A stretch of DNA of 41,842 nucleotides, taken from the NCBI GenBank assembly GCA_016288315.1, contig JAEEYU010000026.1, forward strand, positions 1 to 41,842, written 5' to 3'. Both the position numbers and the translations under genes were made by a program. Numbering within the stretch: the stretch's first letter is position 1; every line of letters begins with the position of its first letter. The DNA is from Clostridiaceae bacterium (GTDB taxonomy: Bacteria > Bacillota > Clostridia > Oscillospirales > Acutalibacteraceae). Below, in pieces: positions 17,127 through 26,151 of the stretch. Below the pieces are notes generated by a model. The model was not told the origin of the DNA and searched no databases. It saw only the letters and a program-made list of their open reading frames with translations.

Positions 17127-17894
17127 ATGAATAAAACTCTGCGCACACCTGTTATTGCAGGCAACTGGAAAATGAACAACACCCCCGAAGAGACCAAGGC
17201 GCTTATAGCACAGATGAAGCCCCTCGTAGCGGGCGCTGACTGCAAAGTCGTTCTCTGCGTTCCCTACATCGACCTCTATGCTGCCATGGAAGCGGCACAG
17301 GGCTCAAACATCGAAATCGGCGCCGAGAACTGCCACTGGGCTGAGAAGGGCGCTTTCACGGGCGAAGTTTCCGCAAAGATGCTCAAGGCGGCGGGCGTTC
17401 CCTATGTTATCATCGGCCACAGCGAACGCAGACAGTATTTCGGCGAGACCGACATCACCGTTCGCAACAGAGTCAGAGCGGCTCTCAACGAAGGTCTTAA
17501 AATCATCCTCTGCGTAGGCGAAATGCTTGCAGAGAGAAAAGCGGACATGACGGCTGAAATCGTCGCCGCACAGACTGAGGTAGCCCTTTCCGGCGTTACC
17601 GCAGAAGAGATGAAAAACATCATCATCGCCTACGAGCCCGTATGGGCAATCGGCACCGGCGAGACCGCAACTCCCGAGCAGGCGCAGGAAGTCTGCGGGC
17701 TCATCCGCAAGCTCATCGCACGCCTTTATGACAACGCCGTTGCAGACGCAACCGTTATTCAGTATGGCGGTTCAATGAACGAAAAGAACGCAGCGGAGCT
17801 TCTTGCAAAGCCCGACATCGACGGCGGACTTATCGGCGGCGCATCACTTGTTGCGGAAAAATTCTCCGTAATAGTTGAAGCTGCAGGCAAATAA
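17127..17894 (+). CDS. tpiA: Triosephosphate isomerase
   Basis: 255 residues. Catalytic residues are recognisable: Lys in AGNWKMNN, His in IIGHSERR, Glu in AYEPVWAIGTG, and the phosphate-gripping IQYGGSM and GLIGGAS loops. It interconverts dihydroxyacetone phosphate and glyceraldehyde 3-phosphate. AAGGAG lies before the ATG. It is the second gene of the pgk-tpiA-gpmI operon; a 64-base gap separates it from gpmI. Confidence 0.97.
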   Translation: MNKTLRTPVIAGNWKMNNTPEETKALIAQMKPLVAGADCKVVLCVPYIDLYAAMEAAQGSNIEIGAENCHWAEKGAFTGEVSAKMLKAAGVPYVIIGHSERRQYFGETDITVRNRVRAALNEGLKIILCVGEMLAERKADMTAEIVAAQTEVALSGVTAEEMKNIIIAYEPVWAIGTGETATPEQAQEVCGLIRKLIARLYDNAVADATVIQYGGSMNEKNAAELLAKPDIDGGLIGGASLVAEKFSVIVEAAGK

Positions 17895-17958
17895 AAACAT
17901 CCGCGGGTAAAGCTTGAAACGGCTTTGCCCGCTTATATTTGAGAAAGGCAGAAACACA

Positions 17959-19527
17959 ATGTCAGAAAAAGTAGTTCTTATTGTTATGGACGGCGTCGGC
18001 TTTTCAAAAACAGGTCTGGGCGATGCCGTAACACTCGCAAACACACCCACCCTTGACAACCTCCTCAAAACCTGCCCCAACACCCGCCTCAAGGCGCACG
18101 GCGACGCAGTAGGTCTGCCCTCCGACGACGATATGGGCAACAGCGAGGTAGGTCACAATGCGCTTGGCTGCGGTCAGATTTATTCGCAGGGCGCAAAGCT
18201 TGTCAACGAATCAATCGAATCGGGCAAAATCTATGAGTCCGACGCCTGGAAGGAGCTCTCGGCAAACTGCGTTTCAAAGGGCAGTGCGCTTCATTTTATC
18301 GGGCTTCTCTCCGACGGCAACGTTCACTCAAACATAAACCACCTCTTCCGTATGCTTGAAAAGGCAAAGGCGGACGGAATAAAAAAGGCGCACGTTCACA
18401 TCCTGCTTGACGGCAGAGACGTTCCCGCCACATCGGCTCTCACCTATGTTGACGCCCTCGAAAGCAAAATAGCGGAGCTCAACGGCGACGGCTTCACGGC
18501 GGATATCGCCTCAGGCGGCGGCAGAATGAAAATCACAATGGACCGCTACCAGGCGGACTGGAATATGGTAAAACTCGGCTGGGACACCCATGTCAAAGGC
18601 GAGGGCAGGCAGTTCTGCTGCGCAAAAAAGGCAATCGAAACTTACCGCAGCGAGAACCCCGGTGTTATCGATCAGGATCTTCCCCCCTTCGTAATCGCGA
18701 AGGACGGCGAGCCCCTCGGCAGAATAGTTGACGGCGACAGCGTCATCCTCTACAACTTCAGAGGCGACAGAGCCCTCGAAATCAGCATGGCGTTCGATTA
18801 TGACGAGTTTGACAAATTCGACCGCGGCGCAAAGCCCGACGTTGTTTACGCAGGCATGCTCCAGTATGACGGCGACCTCAAGCTCCCCGAAAAATATCTT
18901 GTAAACCCGCCCGAAATCAAAGAAACTCTCTCCGAGCTTCTCGTTTCAAACGGTATGACTCAGTTTGCCGTCTCCGAAACGCAGAAATACGGTCACGTAA
19001 CATATTTCTGGAACGGCAACAAGAGCGGCAAGTTCAGCGAAGAGCTTGAAACCTACCTCGAAATTCCCTCCGACAAGGTCTCGTTTGACGAGCGCCCCTG
19101 GATGAAATCCGCCGAGGTTACCGACGCGGTTATCGAAGCGATGAAATCGGGCAGATACGACTTCATCCGCTGCAACTACCCCAACGGCGATATGGTAGGT
19201 CACACGGGCAGTCTCGACGCCACAATCACGGCGGTTGCCTCCGTTGACCTCGGTATTGCGAGAGTGCTCAAGGTTGCGGACGAGCTCGGTGTTACAGTGC
19301 TTATCACAGCCGACCACGGCAATGCGGACGAAATGCTTGAAAAGAACAAGAAGGGCGAGCTTCAGGTCAGAACGGCTCACTCGCTCAACCCCGTTCCCTT
19401 CATCATTTATTCGAAGAACGAATACGCAATAAAAGACGGCTCCTACGGGCTTGCAAACGTTGCCCCCACAGTTGCAAAAATCTTCGGTCTCAAGCCATAC
19501 GACAGCTGGCTTGACAGTATGATTTAA
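17959..19527 (+). CDS. gpmI: 2,3-bisphosphoglycerate-independent phosphoglycerate mutase
   Basis: 522 residues from the ATG at 17959, chosen because AAAGG lies upstream and the protein then begins MSEKVVLIVMDGVG as in the family; a reading from 17914 adds unrelated residues. The catalytic Ser62 lies in DDMGNSEVGH. Other metal and substrate motifs include GLLSDGNVHS, LLDGRDVPATSA, FRGDRALE and TADHGNADEM. It converts 3- to 2-phosphoglycerate with two Mn(II) ions. Last gene of the glycolytic operon, followed by a terminator. Confidence 0.96.
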   Translation: MSEKVVLIVMDGVGFSKTGLGDAVTLANTPTLDNLLKTCPNTRLKAHGDAVGLPSDDDMGNSEVGHNALGCGQIYSQGAKLVNESIESGKIYESDAWKELSANCVSKGSALHFIGLLSDGNVHSNINHLFRMLEKAKADGIKKAHVHILLDGRDVPATSALTYVDALESKIAELNGDGFTADIASGGGRMKITMDRYQADWNMVKLGWDTHVKGEGRQFCCAKKAIETYRSENPGVIDQDLPPFVIAKDGEPLGRIVDGDSVILYNFRGDRALEISMAFDYDEFDKFDRGAKPDVVYAGMLQYDGDLKLPEKYLVNPPEIKETLSELLVSNGMTQFAVSETQKYGHVTYFWNGNKSGKFSEELETYLEIPSDKVSFDERPWMKSAEVTDAVIEAMKSGRYDFIRCNYPNGDMVGHTGSLDATITAVASVDLGIARVLKVADELGVTVLITADHGNADEMLEKNKKGELQVRTAHSLNPVPFIIYSKNEYAIKDGSYGLANVAPTVAKIFGLKPYDSWLDSMI

Positions 19528-19571
19528 CGCCGACGGCGGCAAAAACAAAACAAGCAAACTATACAAAACAG

Positions 19572-19597
19572 GCGGCGGAAATTTTCCGCCGCTTTTT
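19572..19597 (+). terminator. Rho-independent terminator of the glycolytic operon
   Basis: GCGGCGGAA / TTCCGCCGC (19572-19580 with 19584-19592), a very short loop, then TTTTT. Confidence 0.85.
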
Positions 19598-19618
19598 GCT
19601 TTTTCGGAATAATAAATA

Positions 19619-19647
19619 TTGACCGCAGGGCAAATGTCAATTATAAT
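19619..19647 (+). promoter_or_regulatory. SigA-type promoter of the aminotransferase gene
   Basis: TTGACC (19619-19624), 17-base spacer, TATAAT (19642-19647). The ATG follows at 19683 after GAGG. Confidence 0.7.
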
Positions 19648-19682
19648 AAAAGGGTAAATTATTTTTAAAATGAGGTGTAACT

Positions 19683-20900
19683 ATGGAACCAATTATGCGA
19701 AGCGATAAACTTGCAAACGTTCATTCCGACATAAGAGGCCCCGTCTTTGTTGAGGCAATGCGTATGCGCAAAGAGGGCATCGACGTTCTGCGCCTTAACA
19801 CGGGCAACCCCGCCACCTTCGGCTTCGGTATGCCCGACAGCGTCAGAAATGCGCTTATAAACAACGCCGACAGGGCAGTGGCATACTGCGACCTCAAGGG
19901 TATGCCCGACGCGCGTGAGGCAATCTGCAACTACCATAAGAGCAAGGGCATCGAGGGCATCAACCCAGACGATGTTTTTATCGGCAACGGCGTCAGCGAG
20001 CTTGTCACAATGTCATTGACCGCTCTTCTCAACTACGGCGATGAGATTCTCGTTCCCGCTCCCGACTACTCGCTGTGGACAAATTCCGTCTGGCTTGCAG
20101 GCGCAAAACCCGTTCACTACATCTGCGACGAGCAGTCCGAGTGGTATCCCGACCTTGATGATATCAAAAAGAAAATCACCTCAAAAACGAGGGCTATAGT
20201 CATTATAAACCCCAACAACCCGACGGGCGCTCTCTATTCAAAGGATTTTCTCGAAAAGCTCGTTCAGATTGCAAGAGAGCACAAGCTCATAATCTTCTCC
20301 GACGAGATTTACGACCGCCTTGTTATGGATGACCTCGAGCACGTCTCAACCGCAACGCTTGCTCCCGACCTGCTTGTTGTCACGATGAACGGTCTTTCAA
20401 AATCGCACATTATCTGCGGCTTCCGCTGCGGCTGGATGGTATTCAGCGGAGCCAAGGAGGCGGCAAAAGATTTTATCGCGGGCGTCAACGGCCTTTGCGC
20501 CATGCGTCTTTGCGCAAACGCCCTCACACAGCTTGTCATACCCGCCGCCCTCGCCGACCCCGAAAGCACAAGGGCAATGATGGTGCCCGGCGGCAGAATC
20601 TATGAGCAGAGAGAGGCAACCTGCCGCGAGCTTGAAAAGATTGAAGGCCTCACCTTCGTAAAGAACAAGGCGGCTTTCTACATCTTCCCGAAGCTCGACA
20701 TTGAAAGGTTCAACATCCACGACGACCAGCAGTTTGCAATGGATTACCTCCACAGCAAAAACGTTATGATTATCCCCGGCAGGGGCTTCAGCTGGGACAA
20801 GCCCGACCACTTCCGCATTGTTATGCTGCCCGAGCCCGAAGTGCTCGCAAAGGCAATGCGCGACCTTGGCGACTTCCTCAAAGATTACCGCCAGGAGTAA
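19683..20900 (+). CDS. Pyridoxal phosphate-dependent aminotransferase, class I/II (AlaA-like)
   Basis: 405 residues. Fold-type I aminotransferase motifs in order: LNTGNPATFGF near 35, YCDLKGMPDAREAI near 66, NNPTGALYS near 180, FSDEIYDRLV near 205, the PLP lysine in NGLSKSHIICGFRCGW near 240, and PGRGFSW with FRIVMLPEPE near the C-terminus. The pattern is closest to alanine/glutamate-pyruvate aminotransferases of the AlaA type, but substrate specificity cannot be proved here. It is monocistronic, with its own promoter, a dispersed repeat just downstream and a terminator. Confidence 0.88.
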   Translation: MEPIMRSDKLANVHSDIRGPVFVEAMRMRKEGIDVLRLNTGNPATFGFGMPDSVRNALINNADRAVAYCDLKGMPDAREAICNYHKSKGIEGINPDDVFIGNGVSELVTMSLTALLNYGDEILVPAPDYSLWTNSVWLAGAKPVHYICDEQSEWYPDLDDIKKKITSKTRAIVIINPNNPTGALYSKDFLEKLVQIAREHKLIIFSDEIYDRLVMDDLEHVSTATLAPDLLVVTMNGLSKSHIICGFRCGWMVFSGAKEAAKDFIAGVNGLCAMRLCANALTQLVIPAALADPESTRAMMVPGGRIYEQREATCRELEKIEGLTFVKNKAAFYIFPKLDIERFNIHDDQQFAMDYLHSKNVMIIPGRGFSWDKPDHFRIVMLPEPEVLAKAMRDLGDFLKDYRQE

Positions 20901-20936
20901 TTCACTCCGCCTGTCACCCGGCATCTTTGAAAAACC

Positions 20937-20966
20937 GTCATTCTGAGCCGCAGGCGAAGAATCTCA
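20937..20966 (+). repeat. Copy of the dispersed TGTCATTCTGAG / GAAGAATCTC repeat
   Basis: GTCATTCTGAGCCGCAGGCG followed by AAGAATCTCA; nearly identical to the copy at 604-635 apart from a short length difference in the GC-rich centre. It lies between the aminotransferase stop and its terminator. Confidence 0.65.
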
Positions 20967-20993
20967 CACAGACAAGGCATAATAAAACCAACG

Positions 20994-21024
20994 GCTTGCA
21001 GATTAATCTCTGCAAGCTTTTTTT
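20994..21024 (+). terminator. Rho-independent terminator
   Basis: GCTTGCAGA (20994-21002) pairs with TCTGCAAGC (21009-21017), followed by seven T. Its left arm shares the 11-mer ACGGCTTGCAG with the terminator at 35002. Confidence 0.85.
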
Positions 21025-21046
21025 ATGCAGCAGAACATCAAAAAAA

Positions 21047-21066
21047 GAGCCGCCCGCAGGCGGCTC
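21047..21066 (-). terminator. Rho-independent terminator of the LexA-box gene
   Basis: GAGCCGCC (21047-21054) pairs with GGCGGCTC (21059-21066). Read on the minus strand it is followed by TTTTTT. It lies just beyond the stop of the gene at 21119-21391. Confidence 0.75.
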
Positions 21067-21118
21067 TCCAAAAAAGAAAGGTAAGAATGGTATGAAACGG
21101 AATGATAACCGGTATTAA

Positions 21119-21391
21119 TTATGCAACGCGGTGGATGGATTCTCTGCCCGAAACAACCGTAACGGCAATTTCCTCCTCGGGCAGGTCTGCCGGCGCCCTG
21201 GACTGAATCTGACGGGCGGCGCGGTTCTTTTCATACTGTTTGCGACGGCGGTAGTTGCGCCAGTGAATGCCGATTGCCCTGAAAAGTTTATTTTCAAAAT
21301 CGAGCAGCTTTTCTCTGTAAGCAAAACCGACAACCGCAAGTATGACGGCGATTAATTCAAAAAACGAACGGATAATAAGTGAGAGCGTCAT
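21119..21391 (-). CDS. Small single-pass membrane protein under predicted LexA (SOS) control
   Basis: 90 residues from the ATG at 21391, chosen because GAGGAGGAAC sits just upstream; a longer frame to 21481 would run through the promoter and operators. The first 25 residues (core FFELIAVILAVVGFAY) form one membrane helix. A basic region with WRNYRRRKQYEKNRAAR and an acidic/Pro stretch near the end (ADLPEEEIAV) follow. I do not recognise the family. Its size, single N-terminal helix and LexA-box promoter parallel the SOS-induced division inhibitors of Firmicutes (YneA, SosA), but there is no LysM domain and lexA is not adjacent. SOS regulation is well supported by the sequence; division inhibition is only an idea. 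Confidence 0.75.
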   Translation of the reverse strand: MTLSLIIRSFFELIAVILAVVGFAYREKLLDFENKLFRAIGIHWRNYRRRKQYEKNRAARQIQSRAPADLPEEEIAVTVVSGRESIHRVA

Positions 21392-21428
21392 TGTATGTTC
21401 CTCCTCATCATTTTTTTGTTTCCATATT

Positions 21429-21492
21429 GAACATTTGTTCTCTACGACTGCTATTATAGCACCCGAACAATTGTTTGTCAATACAAATGTTC
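21429..21492 (-). promoter_or_regulatory. Consensus promoter overlapped by two to three LexA (SOS) boxes
   Basis: Minus-strand promoter: TTGACA (21481-21476), a spacer of exactly 17 bases, TATAAT (21458-21453). Box 1 at 21429-21440 is GAACATTTGTTC, a perfect GAAC-N4-GTTC site just downstream of the -10. Box 2 at 21464-21477 is CGAACAATTGTTTG, one mismatch from the core, inside the spacer and touching the -35. A degenerate third site at 21481-21492 (ATACAAATGTTC) overlaps the -35 and extends upstream. The Gram-positive LexA consensus is CGAACRNRYGTTYG-like. A repressor here would block RNA polymerase directly. The remainder of 21493-21650 is AT-rich with no gene seen. Confidence 0.8.
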
Positions 21493-21653
21493 GATTATTT
21501 TGAAAATTTTTGTTCCTTTATCACGCTCTCATAATACCACAATATATAGTTGTTGTCAATAGAACAAAGCACAATTTGTAGTTTTATTTTCGATATTTAA
21601 AATAAGCGCCCGGAGATATTTTTAAAAAATAATCCGGTTGAAATAAAAAAACA

Positions 21654-21672
21654 GCAGGGTTGAATACCCTGC
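21654..21672 (-). terminator. Rho-independent terminator of the secreted beta-helix-like protein
   Basis: GCAGGGT (21654-21660) pairs with ACCCTGC (21666-21672). On the minus strand the hairpin is followed by TGTTTTTTTATTT. Confidence 0.8.
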
Positions 21673-21698
21673 CGTTCTGATTATAATTCTGTTTTATC

Positions 21699-23696
21699 TC
21701 AGCAGATTCCGCCGAGGAACTCGCCGAGCGTTCCGCCTATGATTGCGTCTATAATTCCCGCGAAGAAGGCAATAAGTCTGTCAAAGAAGGTCTTTTTAAC
21801 CGTAACGTTCATAACTTCGCTCTCTGCAAGAACGCTGCCGTCTTTGCCTATGATTTTTGCCTGAACGGTGTAGTCGTCGGTCGGCTCCTCAACGCCGATA
21901 CCTTCGCCCGCGCCGATATCCTCGTCATTTACAAACCAGTGAATCGCGGCGCCTTTTGGCACGTCAACCGCCGTGGCTCTGTAAATCATGCTGTCCTTGT
22001 AGCCGATTTCGAAATTCTCTTCATAATCGTCAATAACAACAGCGGGCTCATATTCGGTGTAAACGGGCCTGACCGTAATCCCGCCGGGCGTGAGAGTGTA
22101 TTTCTCCCAGTTTGCGTGGCAATCCTCTTTTTCGGGAACTGCGGGGGGAGTAATTGATTTTGTGTTGACCGTGTATGCAATCTCGCCGACGGTCTCTCCG
22201 TTTTCATCAACGAAGGTTGCCGTATATTCAATGGGCGTTGCCGTGTAAACGGCAGTGTAGGTTGCCTCCCGCTCAACGGGAACAACCTCGGGGCTCCACG
22301 CCGAGAATTCGTATGTGAACCAGTCGTCCGCCTCTTTTGTCGGCGCAGTGCATTCGGGCATTTCGCGTTTTGCGTATTCCCTGCTCTGAAGCTCTGTGCC
22401 GTCTTCGTCAACAAAGGCGACGGTTATGTTTGTCGCGTCTTCATAAACGGGAGTGCGGGTGCCGTCCGATTGCGCGCGGACAACTGCGGGTTTGTTTATT
22501 TCAACCTTTTCCATCTGAGCAGGCAAGACCTCGCTCCCTACGCAGCGGCCGGATCCGATACCGTTTGCTCCGCTTTCGGCAACTGCCGTTACCTGCGCAT
22601 TCTCTTTTATAACAATTGTGCCTTTCGGTTCGTCTTCAATCGCGAAACCTCTGCCCAGACCTATTGCCGCACCGCCTTCAGGAGACTGACCCTCTCTTTT
22701 GTCCTTCGTTGCCAGAGCAGTAACCGTTGCATTGCCCCCGATTGTTACGCTGCAGTCAGCATTATCTGCGTCAAAATTAGCAACTTTTGAAGTGCCTCTG
22801 CCCGTGCCTATGCCCGCGCCGCCGGAAGAACCGATTGCCGTGACAACGGCAGTGCCTTCAATGACTATATTGCCTGAGGAGGCGCCGTAGCCGCCGCCTA
22901 TGCCTGCGGCGTGGTTGTTTTGTGCGGGATATGTTGAAGGGTCGGAAATGTCAAAACTGTCAAAACTGAAATCTCCGCCGGTCGCCGAAGTTGCGCGCAC
23001 CGTGCCGCCTGAAATCGTTATATTGCCTCCGTTATAAAATCCGACACCCGCGCCCGTGAAATTGCCCTGATTATCACGAGGCGTGCCGCCGCTTGTGCCG
23101 TAGCCGGAGCCGATGCCTGCGCCACAGCCCGTGCCGTATGCGGTGATGTAACCGTCATAAATATTTATTTCACTCGCGGAGCTGTGGTAGCCAGAGCCGA
23201 TGCCTGCAGCTCTGCTTCCGCCGGTGGCGGTAATTGTGCCGCTGTAAATATTTATTTTGCCCGCTTTGGGGTTGGTTGCGGATGCGCTGTTGAACCCTAT
23301 ACCGCCGATTCCCGCGCTGTATTTGCCGCCAGTAACGGTAAGCGTTGAGCCGTCACGACCGTAAATGTTGACGGTCGAACCCTCTTCAACTTCGATGCCC
23401 GCGCCGACATAATCGGAATTGGCGGAGAGAACGTTGTTACCCTCAAAAACAAGGTTCACGACCGCGCCGCCGCAGATTCTGATTGCTGAGCCGGGCGTTG
23501 AGCCAGTGTTTTCATGCGTTACGCCTGAAATGAGAACGGTTTTGTTTTCATCAATAACAAGCGTGCCATCCCAGTTGCTTTCGGCATTGTAGGTTATTTC
23601 CGGTTCGGGAATGTCAGCCGCTGTTGAAGCCGCAGACATACCGAGCGCAAAAACAAGGGCGAGAACAACCGCCGTAATCTTCCTGATTATTTTCAT
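21699..23696 (-). CDS. Secreted Gly-rich beta-helix-like surface protein with InlB-type repeat, Ig-like domain and hydrophobic tail
   Basis: 665 residues. The signal peptide (KIIRKITAVVLALVFALG core) ends near 25. Residues about 95-385 hold roughly seven imperfect repeats of the form GAGIGSGYG...NIxIxxGxxTA, suggesting a right-handed beta-helix. Residues 424-490 and 490-548 are InlB/Listeria-type repeats (YTATFVDENG, W..YTL). Residues 550-633 look Ig-like. The last 28 residues (FFDRLIAFFAGIIDAIIGG and on) are strongly hydrophobic. The last three parts align by eye with the C-terminus of the LRR protein at 32501. There is no LPXTG or SLH domain. It lies 91 bases after the rhamnosidase on the same strand. 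ACGGAGG precedes the ATG. Adhesion or carbohydrate binding is plausible but unproven. Confidence 0.8.
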   Translation of the reverse strand: MKIIRKITAVVLALVFALGMSAASTAADIPEPEITYNAESNWDGTLVIDENKTVLISGVTHENTGSTPGSAIRICGGAVVNLVFEGNNVLSANSDYVGAGIEVEEGSTVNIYGRDGSTLTVTGGKYSAGIGGIGFNSASATNPKAGKINIYSGTITATGGSRAAGIGSGYHSSASEINIYDGYITAYGTGCGAGIGSGYGTSGGTPRDNQGNFTGAGVGFYNGGNITISGGTVRATSATGGDFSFDSFDISDPSTYPAQNNHAAGIGGGYGASSGNIVIEGTAVVTAIGSSGGAGIGTGRGTSKVANFDADNADCSVTIGGNATVTALATKDKREGQSPEGGAAIGLGRGFAIEDEPKGTIVIKENAQVTAVAESGANGIGSGRCVGSEVLPAQMEKVEINKPAVVRAQSDGTRTPVYEDATNITVAFVDEDGTELQSREYAKREMPECTAPTKEADDWFTYEFSAWSPEVVPVEREATYTAVYTATPIEYTATFVDENGETVGEIAYTVNTKSITPPAVPEKEDCHANWEKYTLTPGGITVRPVYTEYEPAVVIDDYEENFEIGYKDSMIYRATAVDVPKGAAIHWFVNDEDIGAGEGIGVEEPTDDYTVQAKIIGKDGSVLAESEVMNVTVKKTFFDRLIAFFAGIIDAIIGGTLGEFLGGIC

Positions 23697-23787
23697 GATT
23701 CATCCTCCGTATTTCAATTAATCAGCGGATTAAACAACAGATAAATTGTAACATAACAGGTGTGAAATATGCAATAGCGGTTAATAA

Positions 23788-26151
23788 TTATATACACATT
23801 TTTTCGGCTTTGTATTCGCCTGCCGCAAGCGGAATAACCGTTGAGCCGTGAAGGGCGGAATATGTGTTGTCGGCAGTGAAGCGCCAGCCCTTCGGCACAA
23901 CAATAAAGCCCGTCGCCCCGTCGGGGCATTCAACACTGAGGCAGACTGAATTCCCGCTCTTTTTCCACTCAACCGAGATTCTTCCGCAGGGCGCGTCGTA
24001 ATGCGCCTTTGCAAAATCCAGGGCGTCAATAAAATCGGGGGCGATGTCAAAATCATTGCAGCCGTCACCCCTCGGGTTTACTTTTATTCCCGCCACGCGC
24101 TGAATAAACCAGCTGACAATGTCGCCGAAGAAATGGTGGTTGAGCGAGTTGGGCGTGTCGTTCTCCTCTTCGGGCAGAAAGTCTTCGGGCAGGGCGGTTA
24201 AACCGCGCTTTACAAAATTGCCGTAGGAGGGGAATTCCTCTCTCGTAATCATTTTATATGCCAGGTTCCCTTTGCCGAGGTCGGAGAGCACGTGGAACAG
24301 CACCCGCAGACCTATCATACCGCAGGCGATAAAATCATTTTTCTCACGGCACAGCTCAACAAGCCGTCTGCCCGCCTCGGGAATCTCGCTTTTTTCAAAC
24401 ACTCCGTAATAAATGCAGATTGCCTGCGCCGTCTGGCAGCGCGAGCGCACCGACATTGTGCCGGGGTTAATAAAATTTTTGCGGATTGCCTCTTTAAAAG
24501 ATAAGGCGAGGGACTCTGCGAAATCAGCGTGAATTTTCATACCCAGCGCGTCAAAGAGCTTTGCGGATTTGTCGCAGATATACATTGCAATCACGCTGTC
24601 TGTCAGGTAAAGCGGAGCGTCGGGGTCTCCCGCGCCCTTCATCGGCTGAAGCCAGTCGCCCAGACCTATTGCAAGCAGACCGTCTGCCCTTCTTTTCTGC
24701 GAGATGTATGAGAGGTAGCGCAGCATTGAGGGGGCGCACTCCCTCGCGGGCTCAAGGTCGCCCCTCAGGCGGAACATCTGCCAGCAAAGCTCGGTGAGCA
24801 CATTGTCCCAGGCGGGGCCGTTGCCCCAGGCAAAGCCCCAGCCGCCCGTGGGAACTATTCCCGGCAGGGCGCCGTCAATGCGCTGAGCCCTGCAGATGTT
24901 GCGAAGCCACTCTTTATAGCTCTTTTCGGGCGTGAGTGTGAGAACAACTCTCTCGCACGAAACGGCGGCGTCTCCCGTCCAGCCGTTTTTCTCCCTGTGC
25001 GGGCAGTCCGTCGGGAAGTAGTAGAAATTGGCAAGGTCGCTGACCCTGCTCATATCGCGCAGCCTGTTCATAACGGGGTCGCTGCACTCGAAAGAAGCCC
25101 TCTCCTTAAGGTCGGAATTTGCCCTGAGCATAACAAGCGTCTCTTCGTTTACCTGCCCTTCGTCAAGCCCGAAAACAACGGCATAGCGGTAGCCGAAGTA
25201 GGTGAAGGGCGGGGTGAAGGTTTCGCCTTTTTCGCCCTTGCAGATGTAAAGTGCGCTCTGACCGTAGCCGTCGGGATAAAACGAGCCCGTGTTCCTGTAT
25301 GACGGCTCGCCATTTTCCGTTACAAACTCGCAGAGCTGAATATAGATTCTCTGACCTTTTCTGCCGTTGATTTTAAGGCGGAAGATGCCAGCCGTGTTAA
25401 TTCCGAAATCAAAAATATATCCCTTTTCGCCCTTCTGACGGTAATCAAATCTGAACTGTGTGTCAAGCTTCATATTGTCGCGGTTGCCGAAGGCGTTGCT
25501 CAAAACGCCCTGCCTTATTTCAACCGCCTTTATCTCTTCGGTAACAACAACGGGATCCGCTTCGCAAAGTCTGTATTCGCCCCGCGGTTTTTCGGCAGCT
25601 TTCACGTTCTGCCAGGCGCTGTCGTCATAATCATTATTCAGCCAGCCCGGGCTCTCAAGATTTGCGTCATAAAAGCAGCCGCTTCTCAGGTCGTCAAATA
25701 TTATTGCGGAGGGCTTGCACTTAAACGATTCATCTGCGCTGATAACTGTCTCCGCGCCGTCTTTGCCGGTGAGAACAAGCGAAAACGCAAAGCGGGGCGC
25801 GCCGCGGAAACGGGCGATGTCAAAATCCCAGACTCTGCCGCCCATGGAGTTCTGCATACCGTTGCCGAGAATTATACCTACGGTGTTTGCGCCTTTTCTG
25901 AGAATGTCTGTTACATCGTATTCATCAAAATAAACAATGTCGTCGGGGTTGGAGATGTAGGGTGCAAGAAGCCCCTTAGTGATTTTTCTGCCGTTCAAAA
26001 ACAAATCATAAAAGCCGAGACCGCTTATGAGAACTGCGGCTTTTTCAAAATCGCCCGCCTCAAACGTTTTGCGGATAAGCGGTGCGCTCAAGTGCTTTTC
26101 ATAGGTGCAGTATTCATCCGTTGCCTTGAAAAATAACTCGGGAAATTTCAT
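23788..26151 (-). CDS. Alpha-L-rhamnosidase, glycoside hydrolase family 78
   Basis: 787 residues from the ATG at 26151, preceded by AAAGGAG; an in-frame reading up to 26214 lacks a signal. The N-terminal beta-domain has the typical FYDLFLNGRKI and DVTDILRKGANTVGIILGNG motifs near 50 and 95. The (alpha/alpha)6 catalytic domain carries the GH78 hallmark DCPHREKNGWTGDA near 385. A C-terminal beta-sandwich starts near 700. There is no signal peptide, so it is probably cytoplasmic and acts on imported rhamnosides. GH78 enzymes hydrolyse terminal alpha-L-rhamnose from plant glycosides and pectin. No transporter or regulator gene lies nearby. Confidence 0.9.
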   Translation of the reverse strand: MKFPELFFKATDEYCTYEKHLSAPLIRKTFEAGDFEKAAVLISGLGFYDLFLNGRKITKGLLAPYISNPDDIVYFDEYDVTDILRKGANTVGIILGNGMQNSMGGRVWDFDIARFRGAPRFAFSLVLTGKDGAETVISADESFKCKPSAIIFDDLRSGCFYDANLESPGWLNNDYDDSAWQNVKAAEKPRGEYRLCEADPVVVTEEIKAVEIRQGVLSNAFGNRDNMKLDTQFRFDYRQKGEKGYIFDFGINTAGIFRLKINGRKGQRIYIQLCEFVTENGEPSYRNTGSFYPDGYGQSALYICKGEKGETFTPPFTYFGYRYAVVFGLDEGQVNEETLVMLRANSDLKERASFECSDPVMNRLRDMSRVSDLANFYYFPTDCPHREKNGWTGDAAVSCERVVLTLTPEKSYKEWLRNICRAQRIDGALPGIVPTGGWGFAWGNGPAWDNVLTELCWQMFRLRGDLEPARECAPSMLRYLSYISQKRRADGLLAIGLGDWLQPMKGAGDPDAPLYLTDSVIAMYICDKSAKLFDALGMKIHADFAESLALSFKEAIRKNFINPGTMSVRSRCQTAQAICIYYGVFEKSEIPEAGRRLVELCREKNDFIACGMIGLRVLFHVLSDLGKGNLAYKMITREEFPSYGNFVKRGLTALPEDFLPEEENDTPNSLNHHFFGDIVSWFIQRVAGIKVNPRGDGCNDFDIAPDFIDALDFAKAHYDAPCGRISVEWKKSGNSVCLSVECPDGATGFIVVPKGWRFTADNTYSALHGSTVIPLAAGEYKAEKMCI

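Noticed and set aside
18946-19566. Minus-strand 206-codon frame over gpmI
   Set aside because: Antisense shadow of a highly biased, well-identified gene; no start signal or family match.
23788-26151. Rhamnose or fucose utilisation cluster including the isomerase at 8111
   Set aside because: The two genes are more than 14 kb apart on the same strand with unrelated genes between them, and no kinase, aldolase, transporter or regulator is present.
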